Assembly: GCA_949752735.1 (NCBI GenBank)
Contig: OX457037.1
Location: forward strand, 40,694,996-40,758,995
DNA: 64,000 bases
Reading direction: 5' to 3'
DNA from: Lumbricus terrestris
Lineage: Eukaryota; Annelida; Clitellata; Crassiclitellata; Lumbricidae
Shown here in pieces: positions 1 through 10,705 of this stretch (positions within the stretch are counted from its first letter, which is position 1; every line of letters begins with the position of its first letter). The position numbers were made by a program, and so were the translations under genes. Below the pieces are notes generated by a model. That model worked only from the letters and a program-made list of their open reading frames with translations. It was not told the DNA's origin and ran no database searches.

Positions 1-672
1 GATCTGCGGAATGTTAAAGACGCCCAGTAGATTGGCGATCATGATGCTGGACGAACTACTTTCTGCCCCGATGACCCCAACGACGTCATACAAGGTCAGT
101 GGAGGCGGAGGCGGAGGCGATTGGTCAAGGTCACGACTTCTACCCGGATGCGGCTGCTGTCCAATCATGATCGTCCTCCTGCACTCCTCGTCATTTCCAT
201 CCGGTTTGCTTCGAGTGACGGGTAGGAACTGGAGAGCTCTGGCGAGGGCTGTGACGGGAGTGGCGCAGTCATCGACGACAACAGCACCGATGGTGAATCC
301 TGGTAGAAGGTCTCGGTTGGCATTCACCCTATGCAGGGCGTAGACCACACTCTCTACCACCTGGACTGACCCCGCATCCCGTAAGCGCGTCCCACACGGT
401 CGCCCCTGGATGCGGCCCTGGTCCCGCACGGACGCGATCACACCCAGAAGGATGTCCCCGTCGATGATCAGAGTCTCGTCTGCGAAGCTTCTTTCTCTTG
501 TGGGATGATCGATGTCTGGTCGTCGTGAGGTGGATTTCGATCGACGTGGCTGCGATGATGTTATGTCGTCCGGTTTCAACAACAACACGATGAACAGCGG
601 AAGTATAGCAACAGACAACATTTCACCTGAAAAAACCAATTTTAAAATTCTAGTCATACGGGAAACAGTCAT
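1..672 (-). CDS. Metabotropic glutamate receptor-like (class C GPCR), N-terminal exon, cut by window edge
   Basis: Reading the minus strand from the ATG at 672 gives 224 open codons running off the left edge; in-frame stops lie upstream at 769-774. Other in-frame ATGs are at 657 and 621, and the one at 621 opens the best signal peptide (MLSVAILPLFIVLLL). Then come features of the first lobe of the class C ligand-binding domain: IDGDILLGVI, a conserved Cys in PCGTRL, a helix VVESVVYALHRVN followed by LLPGFTIGA, VVDDCATPVTALA, and VVGVIGAESSSSSIMIAN followed by a segment ending FNIPQI. The Ser-rich GAESSSSS turn sits where mGluRs bind the ligand alpha-amino group (family knowledge). The loop between the DDC segment and this turn carries seven prolines. 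The cysteine-rich and seven-helix parts must lie left of the window. Which glutamate-like ligand it binds cannot be told. Confidence 0.85.
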   Translation of the reverse strand, partial: MTVSRMTRILKLVFSGEMLSVAILPLFIVLLLKPDDITSSQPRRSKSTSRRPDIDHPTRERSFADETLIIDGDILLGVIASVRDQGRIQGRPCGTRLRDAGSVQVVESVVYALHRVNANRDLLPGFTIGAVVVDDCATPVTALARALQFLPVTRSKPDGNDEECRRTIMIGQQPHPGRSRDLDQSPPPPPPLTLYDVVGVIGAESSSSSIMIANLLGVFNIPQI

Positions 673-936
673 ATTTTGCACTGCCCTTCTCCAGTGTGAG
701 AATTGTGGATAAATTACTAGGGGGATTGGACTATGATCCACTTGGAATTGAGGTGTGAAAAACAGACTTTATTAAGGGGTCCTACGACAGATTGGGGATT
801 GAAACCGCCGGCGAATCTAATCCTGCAGCCTTCTTCAGTGAACGAAATATTAAGAGGTTATACAGCTGTTATAAATAATGAGGTTATCAACACGTGTGCC
901 TAAGAAACTTGCCGAAAGGGCAGTAATGGTCAGCCT
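673..936. other. Upstream flank of the receptor gene
   Basis: Presumed 5' UTR/promoter of the minus-strand receptor. No recognisable coding sequence or core promoter element was seen. Confidence 0.4.
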
Positions 937-969
937 CAGTGGCGGCGCCAGGATTTCAGTTTCGGGGGG

Positions 970-1197
970 TGTAACGGTATCTTATTGGTCAGCACAGGCC
1001 ACGCCTTCTGCAGTGGCTAAGGAGGGTTTGCTGACCACGAAGAGACGCCAGTCTATCGCTGACTATCAGACTAGAGTGATCTACAAAGACCTATACTATA
1101 CTTATATGTTATTCTGTTACACCATACTAGTTGCTATATTAAAGTGTTAAACTGTACTGAGACGTACTGTTATAACCACGGTCACCATCCTGTCACA
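970..1197 (+). repeat. 5' LTR of Gypsy element
   Basis: 228 bp, starting TGTAAC and ending GTCACA, apparently identical to the 3' LTR at 5426-5653. The flanking duplication lies in a G-run (gggggg at 964-969 and 5654-5659), so the exact TSD length (about 5) is ambiguous. Confidence 0.95.
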
Positions 1198-1217
1198 TGG
1201 CGTCAGAAGCGTGAACT
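1198..1217 (+). other. Putative primer binding site of Gypsy element
   Basis: Directly after the 5' LTR the sequence begins TGGCGTCAGAAG. TGG complements a tRNA 3' CCA, as expected for a minus-strand primer site. The primer tRNA was not identified. Confidence 0.6.
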
Positions 1218-1288
1218 GAAAAAACGTACACGTTTTTTTAGAACAAGTAGAACAAGTCGATAGTTAAGCCTACATATAGACTCCGCAA

Positions 1289-4200
1289 ATGAACATGGCT
1301 TCGAATTTGCGTCTTCCAGAGCCACTGAAGGTTACAGGAAGCAATGTCGCTGACAATTGGGAGCGGTTTCGTGAGCAGTGGGAAAATTACGAGCTTGCCG
1401 CCGATCTGACGGAAGCCAACTCGGCGAAGCGAGCAGCGGTTTTTCTCACGTGTCTAGGTGGCGAGGCCTACGACGCGTACAGGAGTATGGACATTCCGAC
1501 GGCTGATAAAAAGAACATCGATAAGATATTAGAGGCATTCGAGACTTTCTGCCTGGGCGCTGTTAACGTTACCTACGAACGGTATATGTTTTACCAGCGA
1601 GTGCAAGAAGCAGGCGAACGATTCGACGTGTTCCTGGGTGAGGTCCGACGCATGGCAAAAACGTGCAAATTCGAGGGCGTCGAAGAGTCCATGATTCGGG
1701 ACCGCATCGTCGTTGGAGTCAAGGACGACGCCACTCGTCACAAACTCCTACAGATTCGGGAGCTGACGCTGAGCAAAGCCATCGACGTGTGCAAAGCCAG
1801 CGAGGCCGCAGGTCAACAGCTGAAGGCAATGACGGCGCACGACGAAGTCCAAGCTCTTCGACACTCGACATCACATGCTCGCAACCGTCACCTATCTCGT
1901 CCGCAAGACCGCTCACCAGTCTATGGCAACCAGTACGACGCCAAGGTAAGACTGAACCTATGCAAGTTTTGCGACAGAATGCACGATCTGCGAAAGGAAT
2001 CGTGTCCCGCGTATGGCCAAATCTGTAGAAAATGCAACAGAAAATCGCACTTTGAGGTTGTTTGTCCGTCCAAGATGGCAGGGAAACCGCGCAGCAGGCC
2101 TGAAGTCTGTGAACTAGAGTTGGATGAAGAGCTACTTACGTTAGACACGCCCAGCAGCGACAGATGGTATACGCGTTTGCAGATCGACAATAGAACAGTG
2201 CGTTTTTTGCTTGACAGTGGCGCGACTGTCAACCTAATCCCGGAAGAACTTGTTCGCTCTCTCGGTCGACTCCACGAAGTCCGTCCTGCGGCAGCGACTC
2301 GGCGCATGTTTGATCGCTCCGAGTTATCAACAACAGGCATGATAACGTTCACCGTCTGGCACCCACGTGTTGCCAGAGAATATAATATAGATTTTTACGT
2401 TGCAGCAAAGCACAACCAACCGATCCTCGGATTCAAGGCCTGCAGGGACTTGCAGCTTCTGAATGTGGTTGAAGAGAACATTTGCGAAGTTCGAACAGTT
2501 CAGTTATCGTCTTCCTCTCATGCTACAACGCATGGTTGTCTGACGGAAACGGAAGTAAACGCTGAATACGCTGACCTTTTCGACGGCGTTGGTTTGTTAG
2601 AGGGTGACGTACAGCTGCACATCGACGATCAAATCCCGCCAGTCCAAATGCCACTCAGACGACTTCCGCTGGGCGTCCGTGACAAGGTCGAGACCGAGCT
2701 AAAGCGTTTGGAGGCAAACGGCATCATCACACCAGTGAGCGAGCCAAGCTCATGGGTGTCAGCGCTCCTTGTTGTCGCAAAGCCAGACGGTAGAATAAGG
2801 ATTTGCCTTGATCCGAAACCGTTGAACAAAGCCCTTCTGCGCGAACAATACTGCATGCCGACGATTGATGACGTCCTACCTCAGTTAGCAGGAGCCAGGG
2901 TATTCAGTACTGTCGATGCCAAAGACGGTTTCTGGCATCTTCGTCTCGATGATATTTCAAGCCGTTTAACAACGTTTGAGACACCATTTGCTAGGTACCG
3001 CTGGCTACGTCTACCTTTCGGATTGAGTTCTTCGCCGGAGATATTTCAGAGTCGCATACACGCAGCACTTTCTGGACTGAACGGTATAGCATGCATTGCA
3101 GATGACATATTGATCATAGGCGCCGGTGAGACAGAGGAGATAGCAATTGAAAATCACAACAGCAACCTGCGCGCGCTGTTAGACAGATGCAGAGAAAAAG
3201 GCATTAAGCTTAATCAGAAGAAACTCAAGCTGAATCGAGAATCAACCATCTTCTGTGGACACGAGCTAACAAGGGACGGCGTTCGCCCCGATCAGAGAAA
3301 AGTGTCAGCTATCAAACAGATGCCTCCACCTAGCGATCGACAAGGTGTCTTGCGTCTCCTTGGTATGGCGACATATCTAGCCAAGTTCTGCGCGAACTTC
3401 AGCGAGACAACGGCACCCATCCGCGCATTACTTAAAGCAGAAAACGAATTCTGTTGGAGACCAGAATTGCATGGCGTGGCGCTAGACAAATTGAAAGACA
3501 TGTTAACGCACGCACCTGTTCTAGCATACTTTGACACAACTAAGCCAATTGTTATTCAGGCTGACGCAAGCCAAGGGGGCCTAGGGGCGATTTTACTTCA
3601 GAATGGAAGGCCTGTCGAATATGCTTCACGCGCAATGACAAGAACGGAGCAAGAATCTTATGCGCAGATCGAGAAGGAGCAATTGGCCATTGTTTTTGCA
3701 ATGGAGCGCTTCGATACTTATTGCTATGCAAGGAAGAATATCACTGTTCAAAGCGATCACAAGCCATTGATTGCCATAGCAAAGAAGCCCTTATCCTCCG
3801 CCCCCAAACGGCTTCAGCGTATGCTGCTTCGGTTACAGCGTTACACTTACGACCTGGTCTACACTCCTGGCAGCCAGTTGATCCTCGCAGACACCCTCTC
3901 GCGTGCATACCCCTCACTCACAGCAAACGACAGCTCGCTGGGAGCTGAATTCCCCGCTGAGTTGGCAGCGTTGATGGACGAACAACAGCTGCAAGACCTA
4001 AGCTTAGTAGCCTCACAGGGCACTATCAGCAACATATCAGCAGCCGCAGCGTCCGATGAAGAATATCAACAACTGCTGTGGCAGATAAAGGCTGGATGGC
4101 CAGCCACCCATAGCGAAGTGCCAGCGATTATCAGGCCGTACATGCCGTTCGCTGATGAACTAATTACGAGCGGAGGTCTGGCATTCAATGGTCAACGCGT

Positions 4201-4504
4201 CATTATCCCTCGACCGGCAAGAGACGACATCTTGCGGCGACTTCATTCAAGCCATATCGGTGTTAATGGCTGTATCCGACGAGCACAAGAATCAGTTTTC
4301 TTCCCAGGCATTACAGCGGCCATTAAGGACTTGGTCTCAAAGTGCGACATCTGTTCCCAATATCAGACAGAGACTCAGAAGGAGCCGCTTCTATCCCACC
4401 CACCACCACCACGCGCTTGGGACAAAGTAGGACTTGACATATTTATGCATCGCGGCCAAGACTGCCCTACGCCAGCAATTCGCCCGCCACGGAATCCCTT
4501 CTGA
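1289..4504 (+). pseudogene. Ty3/Gypsy gag-pol polyprotein, broken in the integrase core
   Basis: Single reading frame of 1071 codons. In order: a gag-like N-terminus; a zinc knuckle CRKCNRKSHFEVVC (CX2CX4HX4C) near residue 245; an aspartic protease with LLDSGATVNLIP; reverse transcriptase with FSTVDAKDGFWHL, LRLPFGLSSSPEIF and the catalytic IADDILI; RNase H starting at QADASQGGLGAIL; an integrase HHCC zinc finger (HSSHIGVNG ... CDIC). The frame ends shortly after GLDIF, the first catalytic Asp of the integrase. It then continues in another frame (see 4434-5267) with the stretch between the first and second catalytic Asp missing, so the copy has an internal deletion plus frameshift. Gag and pol share one frame with no stop between them, as in many invertebrate Gypsy elements. 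Reverse transcriptase and RNase H look intact. Confidence 0.93.
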
Positions 4505-5267
4505 AGTGATGTCCGACAATAGTCCTTTTGGTGCGGCGGAATTCCAAGAATTTGCCTCCAAGTGGGAATTTAAAACCACCACGTCATCTCCGCGCTATCC
4601 TCAGAGCAACGGAAAAGCAGAATCTGCTGTAAAGTCCGCCAAGCGGCTGATGGAGAAAGCAAGCGCCGCGGGAGTCGACCCTTTTCTCGCTCTGCTAGAC
4701 TGGAGAAACACCCCCTCCGAACAGCTGGGCCTGACCCCCACTCAAGTAATGTTCTCCAGACGGACTCGTTCAAAATTGCCCACAGCAGCAGCCCTCCTCA
4801 CCTCACCTACAGCGACTGATGCCATCGCTGCCCTTGCGGTTGCAAAACAGCGACAGGCCCGCTACTATGACAAAGGGGCCAAAGAGAGGCCAGCCCTATC
4901 AGTTGGTCAAACAGTGAGAGCCAGATTCGACGAGCGTGATTGGCGGAAGGCCGAAGTTGCACGTGTACTCCCACACAAATCATACCAGCTGCGATTTGAA
5001 GACGGTACTACAAGAAGGCGAACATCAAGACATGTGCATTTCTCGTCTGAACCTCCCATTACCATCAAGACAGAAAGCGCAGACGATGAAACGAACACAC
5101 CTGCAATGCCACCGCCTCCCACACCACCTCCCGCGCCGTATCCAACTACCGTGGCGACGCAGCCGACCGTCCAACCGACACAGCGCCCTCCAGCGACATC
5201 TCCCCAGAGAGATGTCAGAACGCGGTCTGGCCGATTAATTAGCAAACCAGCCCGATTCAGAAACTGA
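4434..5267 (+). pseudogene. Gypsy integrase C-terminal part, out of frame with gag-pol
   Basis: Continues the pol product in a second frame from about residue 10 of this reading. FARHGIP followed by SDNSPFG supplies the second catalytic Asp, and PQSNGKAESAVK supplies the catalytic Glu. After that come the usual integrase C-terminal region (DWRNTP, LTPTQVMFSRRTRSKLP) and a proline-rich tail ending at 5267, 158 bp before the 3' LTR. The overlap with the preceding frame marks the deletion/frameshift point. The initial ATG at 4434 is not a functional start. Confidence 0.88.
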
Positions 5268-5410
5268 TAGGCCTATTCTCCTATTGCATGGACAACAGAC
5301 AGTTCGTAAGAGCAAACAAAAAAATAGTAGTACTTGTAATAGCTTTAGAAGTAGCATTGTAGAAACTTTCTCGCATATAGTATTGTAGGAACTTTCGGGG
5401 TGGCAAACTA

Positions 5411-5425
5411 ACTTGGGAAAAGGGA
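5411..5425 (+). other. Polypurine tract of Gypsy element
   Basis: Purine run GGGAAAAGGGA immediately before the 3' LTR, the expected plus-strand primer site. Confidence 0.75.
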
Positions 5426-5653
5426 TGTAACGGTATCTTATTGGTCAGCACAGGCCACGCCTTCTGCAGTGGCTAAGGAGGGTTTGCTGACCACGAAGAG
5501 ACGCCAGTCTATCGCTGACTATCAGACTAGAGTGATCTACAAAGACCTATACTATACTTATATGTTATTCTGTTACACCATACTAGTTGCTATATTAAAG
5601 TGTTAAACTGTACTGAGACGTACTGTTATAACCACGGTCACCATCCTGTCACA
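5426..5653 (+). repeat. 3' LTR of Gypsy element
   Basis: 228 bp, same ends and length as the 5' LTR. No difference was found by eye, implying a recent insertion. Confidence 0.95.
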
Positions 5654-5868
5654 GGGGGGCTGAAGCCTCGACCGAAATCTCATGAAAATTTTCCGTTTTC
5701 GCCGCCAAAATTTCTGACGACCTTTTTTTTTTTTTTTTTAGTCGTCAACCCAAAATCGTGGATATTTCACTGTAAAAAATTTAGAATGGCCCTTTTTCAG
5801 GGGGGGCTGAGCCTCTTGTAGGGGGGCTTAGCCCCCCCAGCCCCCCTAGCGCCGCCACTGGTCAGCCT

Positions 5869-6286
5869 TGGTGATCCTTTACTGTGGATCGAGTCCTGTG
5901 TAAAAAAATGGAAGTTCTGTTTAAACGGCTCGTTTTAACTTTCATCTCGTCCAATTTCTTGACGGACTTTCAAATTTATGCACAATATTATATGCCTCTT
6001 TCGGGGGGGGTCTTTCCAACTGTGTGACCAAGACTTTTGGACCTTCTGTTATTCAGAGCATCAGAGATTCTTTCGGGACGAACTACCACTTTCCAGAGGT
6101 TGGATGAGTTTCAGATCCCTTCCTTTTTCAAGGAAACAACGATCGAGAATTGCTGCAGATGATAGTTATAGAAGACAATAATAAAAAATATCACGTTCCC
6201 ATTTCTCTCGACCTAAACAAGCTTTAGGTGGGTTCTCAAAAGCCTAATCTTGTTCCTTATGCAATCAGTTTAACATGTGTATAATT
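5869..6286. other. Intergenic, no feature seen
   Basis: Short open frames only. No coding or repeat signature recognised. Confidence 0.4.
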
Positions 6287-8003
6287 GGGCGCGGTTGTGT
6301 AGTGGTGGGCATGGGCGTAACTTTCCCCGTAAAAGTGGTGGTGACTATTCCTTGGCACACAACTTCTCAGTTCAATTATTTCCTCGGCTTTCTGTATCCC
6401 AGCGGTTCTCTAACTTCATTCTTATTGTCCCCACCCCGTGTATTAGAGTCGTATTAAGGTGCAAAATTTAAAATAAAATTATATGTATAGTTTTTAACTT
6501 TTAATCATGTAATCATGTTGACAAAAAGGTAAAATTGGTCTATAACCGCTGGAAGAAAAAGCTAACCTATAGCGTTGTGGTGTTGTGGGCTTGTTTTTAC
6601 TAGCGCAGATTAAAAATATCTGGCTTAATATTTGTCAAATTCAAACGCAAATTTTAAGGCTATATTTGTCTTTGACAGGAAGAAGAGTTTTAAAACCAGT
6701 TCACACAAATATGACGTGCTGAAAGGAATCAAAAATTTTGAAGCTCGATCAGAAATTAATCGTTAGGTCAATATTATTAAGCTCTCCCCTCTTTTGAGAA
6801 TTTCTGGCTCACATTAATAAACACCATTTGTTTCAAAAACTAATTATAATAATATACATAAACAAAAATATGTTGCATGCACTTGGCCTATACGGTATAT
6901 TACGTGAGTCTAATTATTATTCTTGTGAAAGAAATAAAATAGCCTAATGATGATGCTGTTTTATGTTGCAGCGTTAAAAATCTTTGCTAATCAAAGAAAG
7001 ATGGACACAAAGTCCATAAACACAAAGAACATTTTTATTTCTGAAATTTTTCGTCTAGGCCCTACCCCCTAACCGGCGCCTGGCGTACCCGATGTGCACA
7101 GTTTGATAACCCCTGCGCGGTACCCCTTACCAATATACAAATTTAGCATGAACTCCGGTGAGAATTCTCTCACTCTCTTCTCCATTCTCATTCTTTACCC
7201 TTTCGTCTCTCTCGCTGATAAACTCCACGATCTTTCCTCTCACGGAAAACTAACACATTTTTGAAACAGCTCTTTCACAAATTTTTATCCAGATTCTTCC
7301 TATTCTATTCTTGTTGACCCTTTTCCATAGTCTGGTCCAACATTTTTTGGGCGGGGTGGGTAAAGGTAGGAAGGTCCATTAAAAAATATTTTGAGAATAA
7401 CAATGATTGCAGAAGATTTTGTGAGGCTGTTGGCATGCCATGTACTGCCTCAGAGCCATAACGATTTGTGGGAGAGAATTGCTTCACGTTTCCTCCCCAA
7501 ATTTAAAGTGGTAGGGAATTCCTTCCCTTCGCTTCTTATGATTTAAGCCATGACTGTGGACAATGAACACGCTGTTGAGTGTGGACAGTGGAGACCTCTA
7601 GGCTAGCAGAATTGGCACCATTGCGATGTTAATCATGTCTTTATTATGTTAGACAGCCAAATGCTTTCATGTTTCTAGAAAATTATTTCCTTGTCGGACC
7701 AAAAAGTGGTGGTGACCGTCACCACCACTTTTAAAAGTGGTGGTGACTTGACACCACCGTCACAATAGAACGTTACGCCTATGGTGGTGGGTTCGGGGCA
7801 TTGGAACTGGAGTTTTCCAGGTCCGAATCCACCTGAAGGCACCGCGTGTAGGGACCTTGAGCAAGTCCTTAGCTCGCAATTGCTCATGCGCATTCGTGCG
7901 CATCGGCGTGAAACTCCGATGCAGTGTCAGTGCTGCTGTCGAGAGCGCTTCAGAGCAGTCAGTGTGAAGGGGCGCATAGCAAGTACGAGAAACAATCAAA
8001 ACG
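6287..8003 (+). repeat. tRNA-derived SINE (family 1) split by a hAT element
   Basis: Head at 6287-6309 (GGGCGCGGTTGTGTAGTGG, box-A like), interrupted at 6310-7783, then the body at 7784-8003 with a box-B-like GGTCCGAATCCACC, the conserved GACCTTGAGCAAGTCCTTAG and a tail with GAAGGGGCGC. The same family is seen at 10199, 42857, 56262, 59770 and 63045. Confidence 0.75.
6310..7783. mobile_element. hAT-like element, 1474 bp, inside a SINE
   Basis: Ends CATGGGCGTAAC and GTTACGCCTATG. Perfect 8-bp target duplication gtggtggg at 6302-6309 and 7784-7791. No transposase recognised. Internal sequence 6400-7115 has ends CAGCGGTTCTC / GATAACCCCTG that may be an older nested hAT copy with an eroded duplication. 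The right end carries a local palindrome of GTGGTGACCGTCACCAC type (7708-7735). Confidence 0.8.
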
Positions 8004-8017
8004 ATGCAACTCTCAGA

Positions 8018-8149
8018 CATGGGCGAAGTTTGGTTTCCGTTCTTGGAGGGGTGGGCAAGCCCGGGAAAAGATACAATTTACACGGTAAAAAATGAATCTG
8101 GGTCTTCTTGGGGGCTTAGCCCCCCAGCCCCTGATAAACTCCGCCCATG
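8018..8149. mobile_element. Small hAT-like MITE, 132 bp
   Basis: Starts CATGGGCGAAGTTT and ends AAACTCCGCCCATG. Flanks ctctcaga and ctcacaga match at 7 of 8 bases. Contains the motif GGGGGCTTAGCCCCCCAG also present in the elements at 937 and 23419. Confidence 0.65.
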
Positions 8150-8184
8150 CTCACAGAACAATTCGTAGTTTACGGTCTGAGGTT

Positions 8185-8844
8185 TAGCGATAATATTTAC
8201 CTTGATCGACAATATTTACCGTGATCGATAATGTTTACCTTGATCGATGATATTCAGTATTATTCACCCAGATCGATAATATTTACGTTGATCGATAATA
8301 TTTACCTTGATCGATAATATTTACCTTGATCAATAATATTTACCTTGATCGATAATATTTACCTTGATCGATAATATTTACCTTGATCGATAATATTTAC
8401 CTTAATCGATATTATTTACTTTGATCGATAATATTTACCCTGATCGATAATATTTACCCTGATCGATAATGTTTACCTTGATCGATAATATTTAACTTGA
8501 TCGATAATATTTACCTTGATCGATAATATTTACCTTGATCGATAATATTTACCTTAATCGATATTATTTACTTTGATCGATAATATTTACCCTGATCGAT
8601 AATATTTACATTGATCGATAATATTTACGTTGATCGATAATATTTACCTTGATCGATAATATTTACCCTGATCGATAATATTTACCTTGATCGATAATAT
8701 TTACCATGATCGATAATATTTACCTTGATCGATAATATTTACTTTGATCGATAATATTTACATTGATCGATAATATTTACCTTGATCGATAATATTTACC
8801 TTGATCGATAATATTTACATTGATCGATAATATTTACCTTGATC
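8185..8844. repeat. 19-bp satellite array, about 34 units
   Basis: Head-to-tail copies of TTGATCGATAATATTTACC with few substitutions. Each unit holds two palindromes, ATCGAT and AATATT. The left edge is more diverged than the middle, and higher-order blocks repeat (for example the variant with TTAATCGATATTATT near 8402 and 8552). Confidence 0.97.
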
Positions 8845-9354
8845 TACGTCTGTGACCTTTCAGCGATAACAGAACACAACTTGATCCGCTTCCTACATTA
8901 ACCGCTCGTCTCTCTCTACGCTGAAGTAATGCAACTGACTCCACTCTCTAGAAGCAATAATGGCAGCGATTGCGATCAGCCTTTTTCTTCACTTAAATTG
9001 TAGGAACTGATAACAAGACACATTTAGTTGGGGGCCAACTGTCCACCGCGAACAAATATCCTACTCGTTGCGATGCGCTGCTCGAAGAAATCGCTTTTAT
9101 TATGCTGCAAGCTAAAGAGTGTCCGCAAATATGCCATGGGCGACTTCACTAGCCTATGCACGAGGATATTTACGGTGAAAACGAATCACGCGTCAGATGT
9201 CAGACTGGATAGTTACTGTAGCACTCAACATCTGCAGCAGCAGCAGCAGCATCTGCATGCTCTTGTGGATGCTGGACGGGACAGGGAAGACAGAGTGAAA
9301 ATAAACAAGGGCTGACGTTAGCATGCAAATTTAACGTCTAAGAGTCCTTAGCTG

Positions 9355-9355
9355 C

Positions 9356-9389
<34 letters not shown>

Positions 9390-9452
9390 CATATATATAT
9401 ATGTATACATATGTATACATACACACACATATATAACATATATATATATCAT
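9355..9452. repeat. (CA)n/(TA)n microsatellite
   Basis: A CA run followed by interrupted TA/GTATAC runs. The sequence on both sides (8845-9354 and 9453-10198) shows no gene; a short CAG run lies at 9235-9250. Confidence 0.9.
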
Positions 9453-10198
9453 TCGGAGTCGTTGGACTGCTCAATTAAGTGAACGACAAATGATGGTGGT
9501 CGTTGCAATGACTCTGGGTGTTCATCATGCAAGCATGCAAGGTCGCCTCAGGTTGTGTGTCGATGAACAATTAAAGAGGACATTTTGAACACCAGATGGA
9601 GCTGAACTTCACTTCCTTTCAGCCTTTGTAGTCCTATGTTGGAAATTTCCATTTCTCGGCGCCGCATTCTCAAACGCCCATAAACATGACAAATTAAACT
9701 CGCCAACATTTCTAAACGGCGTTAGGATTAGACTAGGTGGTAATATGGCTACTGCATGTTGTTGTGTTTACAATTCCAAGCAAATACTAAACGTTTTGAC
9801 CAAATAATGACACCTTTGTTGGGGTCTACTTTTCATCGGTACACCGTGTAGGCCTACAATGCAACTTTGACGTGATTAGGCCAGAATAAATTTAGTCAAA
9901 GTGGAGTTGCTTAATTCTTTATTACCATTAAAGTTCAGCTGTTTTCCGCGCTTTTAAATCAATCTCGTTGACCTTATTTCTCGAATGTTGCGCTAAATAT
10001 TTTCAGTTGCTTCTGATTTTAAAAACTACGCTGATGGTCAACAGAGTTTTTTTATTGATAGGTATAATACCGGTGCCTTCCTTGTCAGCATGCTCACTTG
10101 GAGCCTATGTTCGATTCAGTTCAATTTTCGTTTCATAACTTCAACGCACCATGTTACGTATAACCAATTTTACAAAGGTGTATGCATTTTATTCATTT

Positions 10199-10425
10199 TA
10201 TTTATTTATTTCTCTATTTCTATAGCGCCCCTTTAAGTTCACTACTCAGAGGCCCTCCCGACTATAGCGCGGACACTGCATTGGAGTTTCACGCCGAAGC
10301 GCCCGAGCAATTGCGAGTGAAGGACTTGCTCAAGGTCCCTATACGCGGCGACTAGAGGTGGATTTGAACCTCGAACCTTCCGGCTCCAAGGCCACTACGC
10401 CACCACTACACCACCGCGCCCCACA
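10199..10425 (-). repeat. tRNA-derived SINE (family 1), minus
   Basis: On the minus strand it begins with a tRNA-like head (GGTGGTGTAGTGGTGGCG, box B GGTTCAAATCC), followed by the shared GACCTTGAGCAAGTCCTTCA and ending in GGGGCGCTATAGAAATAGAG plus an (AAAT)n tail. Confidence 0.85.
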
Positions 10426-10705
10426 TGTATAAGTTCAATTTATATTTATAAGCAACATAAATAAATATTGGATTTGAATTCATATTAATTGATCTGTGTT
10501 TGTTGTAGCGTTTGCTAGGTTAAAAACTGTTTTTTAACAGTAGGCCTACTCTTGAGATAAAGCTGCAATTATCCTTTTCCCGAAAAGAGAAGCCATGAGC
10601 CCGAGGAGGAGCGGGCGAGACGGAGGGAATAATCGGTACAGTACACATGCAGCTCATCATTGCGTATAGCTTTAAACAGGCGTTCATCGGCTTATCGTAA
10701 ACATC

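Larger units (their letters stand above)
937..5860. mobile_element. Non-autonomous hAT element split by a Gypsy retrotransposon
   Basis: The left part (937-969) starts CAGTGGCGGCGCC and the right part (5654-5860) ends with its inverse, GGCGCCGCCACTG-like (seen as TAGCGCCGCCACTG). The whole is flanked by the perfect 8-bp duplication gtcagcct (929-936 and 5861-5868), typical of hAT. The copy at 23419-23756 shows the uninterrupted structure, so the LTR element at 970-5653 clearly landed inside the G-run of this element. The internal part carries a poly-T tract and a module shared with other elements here. Confidence 0.88.

Noticed and set aside
6400..7115. Nested hAT inside the element at 6310
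   Set aside because: Ends CAGCGGTTCTC / GATAACCCCTG are suggestive but the 8-bp flanks do not match; not listed separately.
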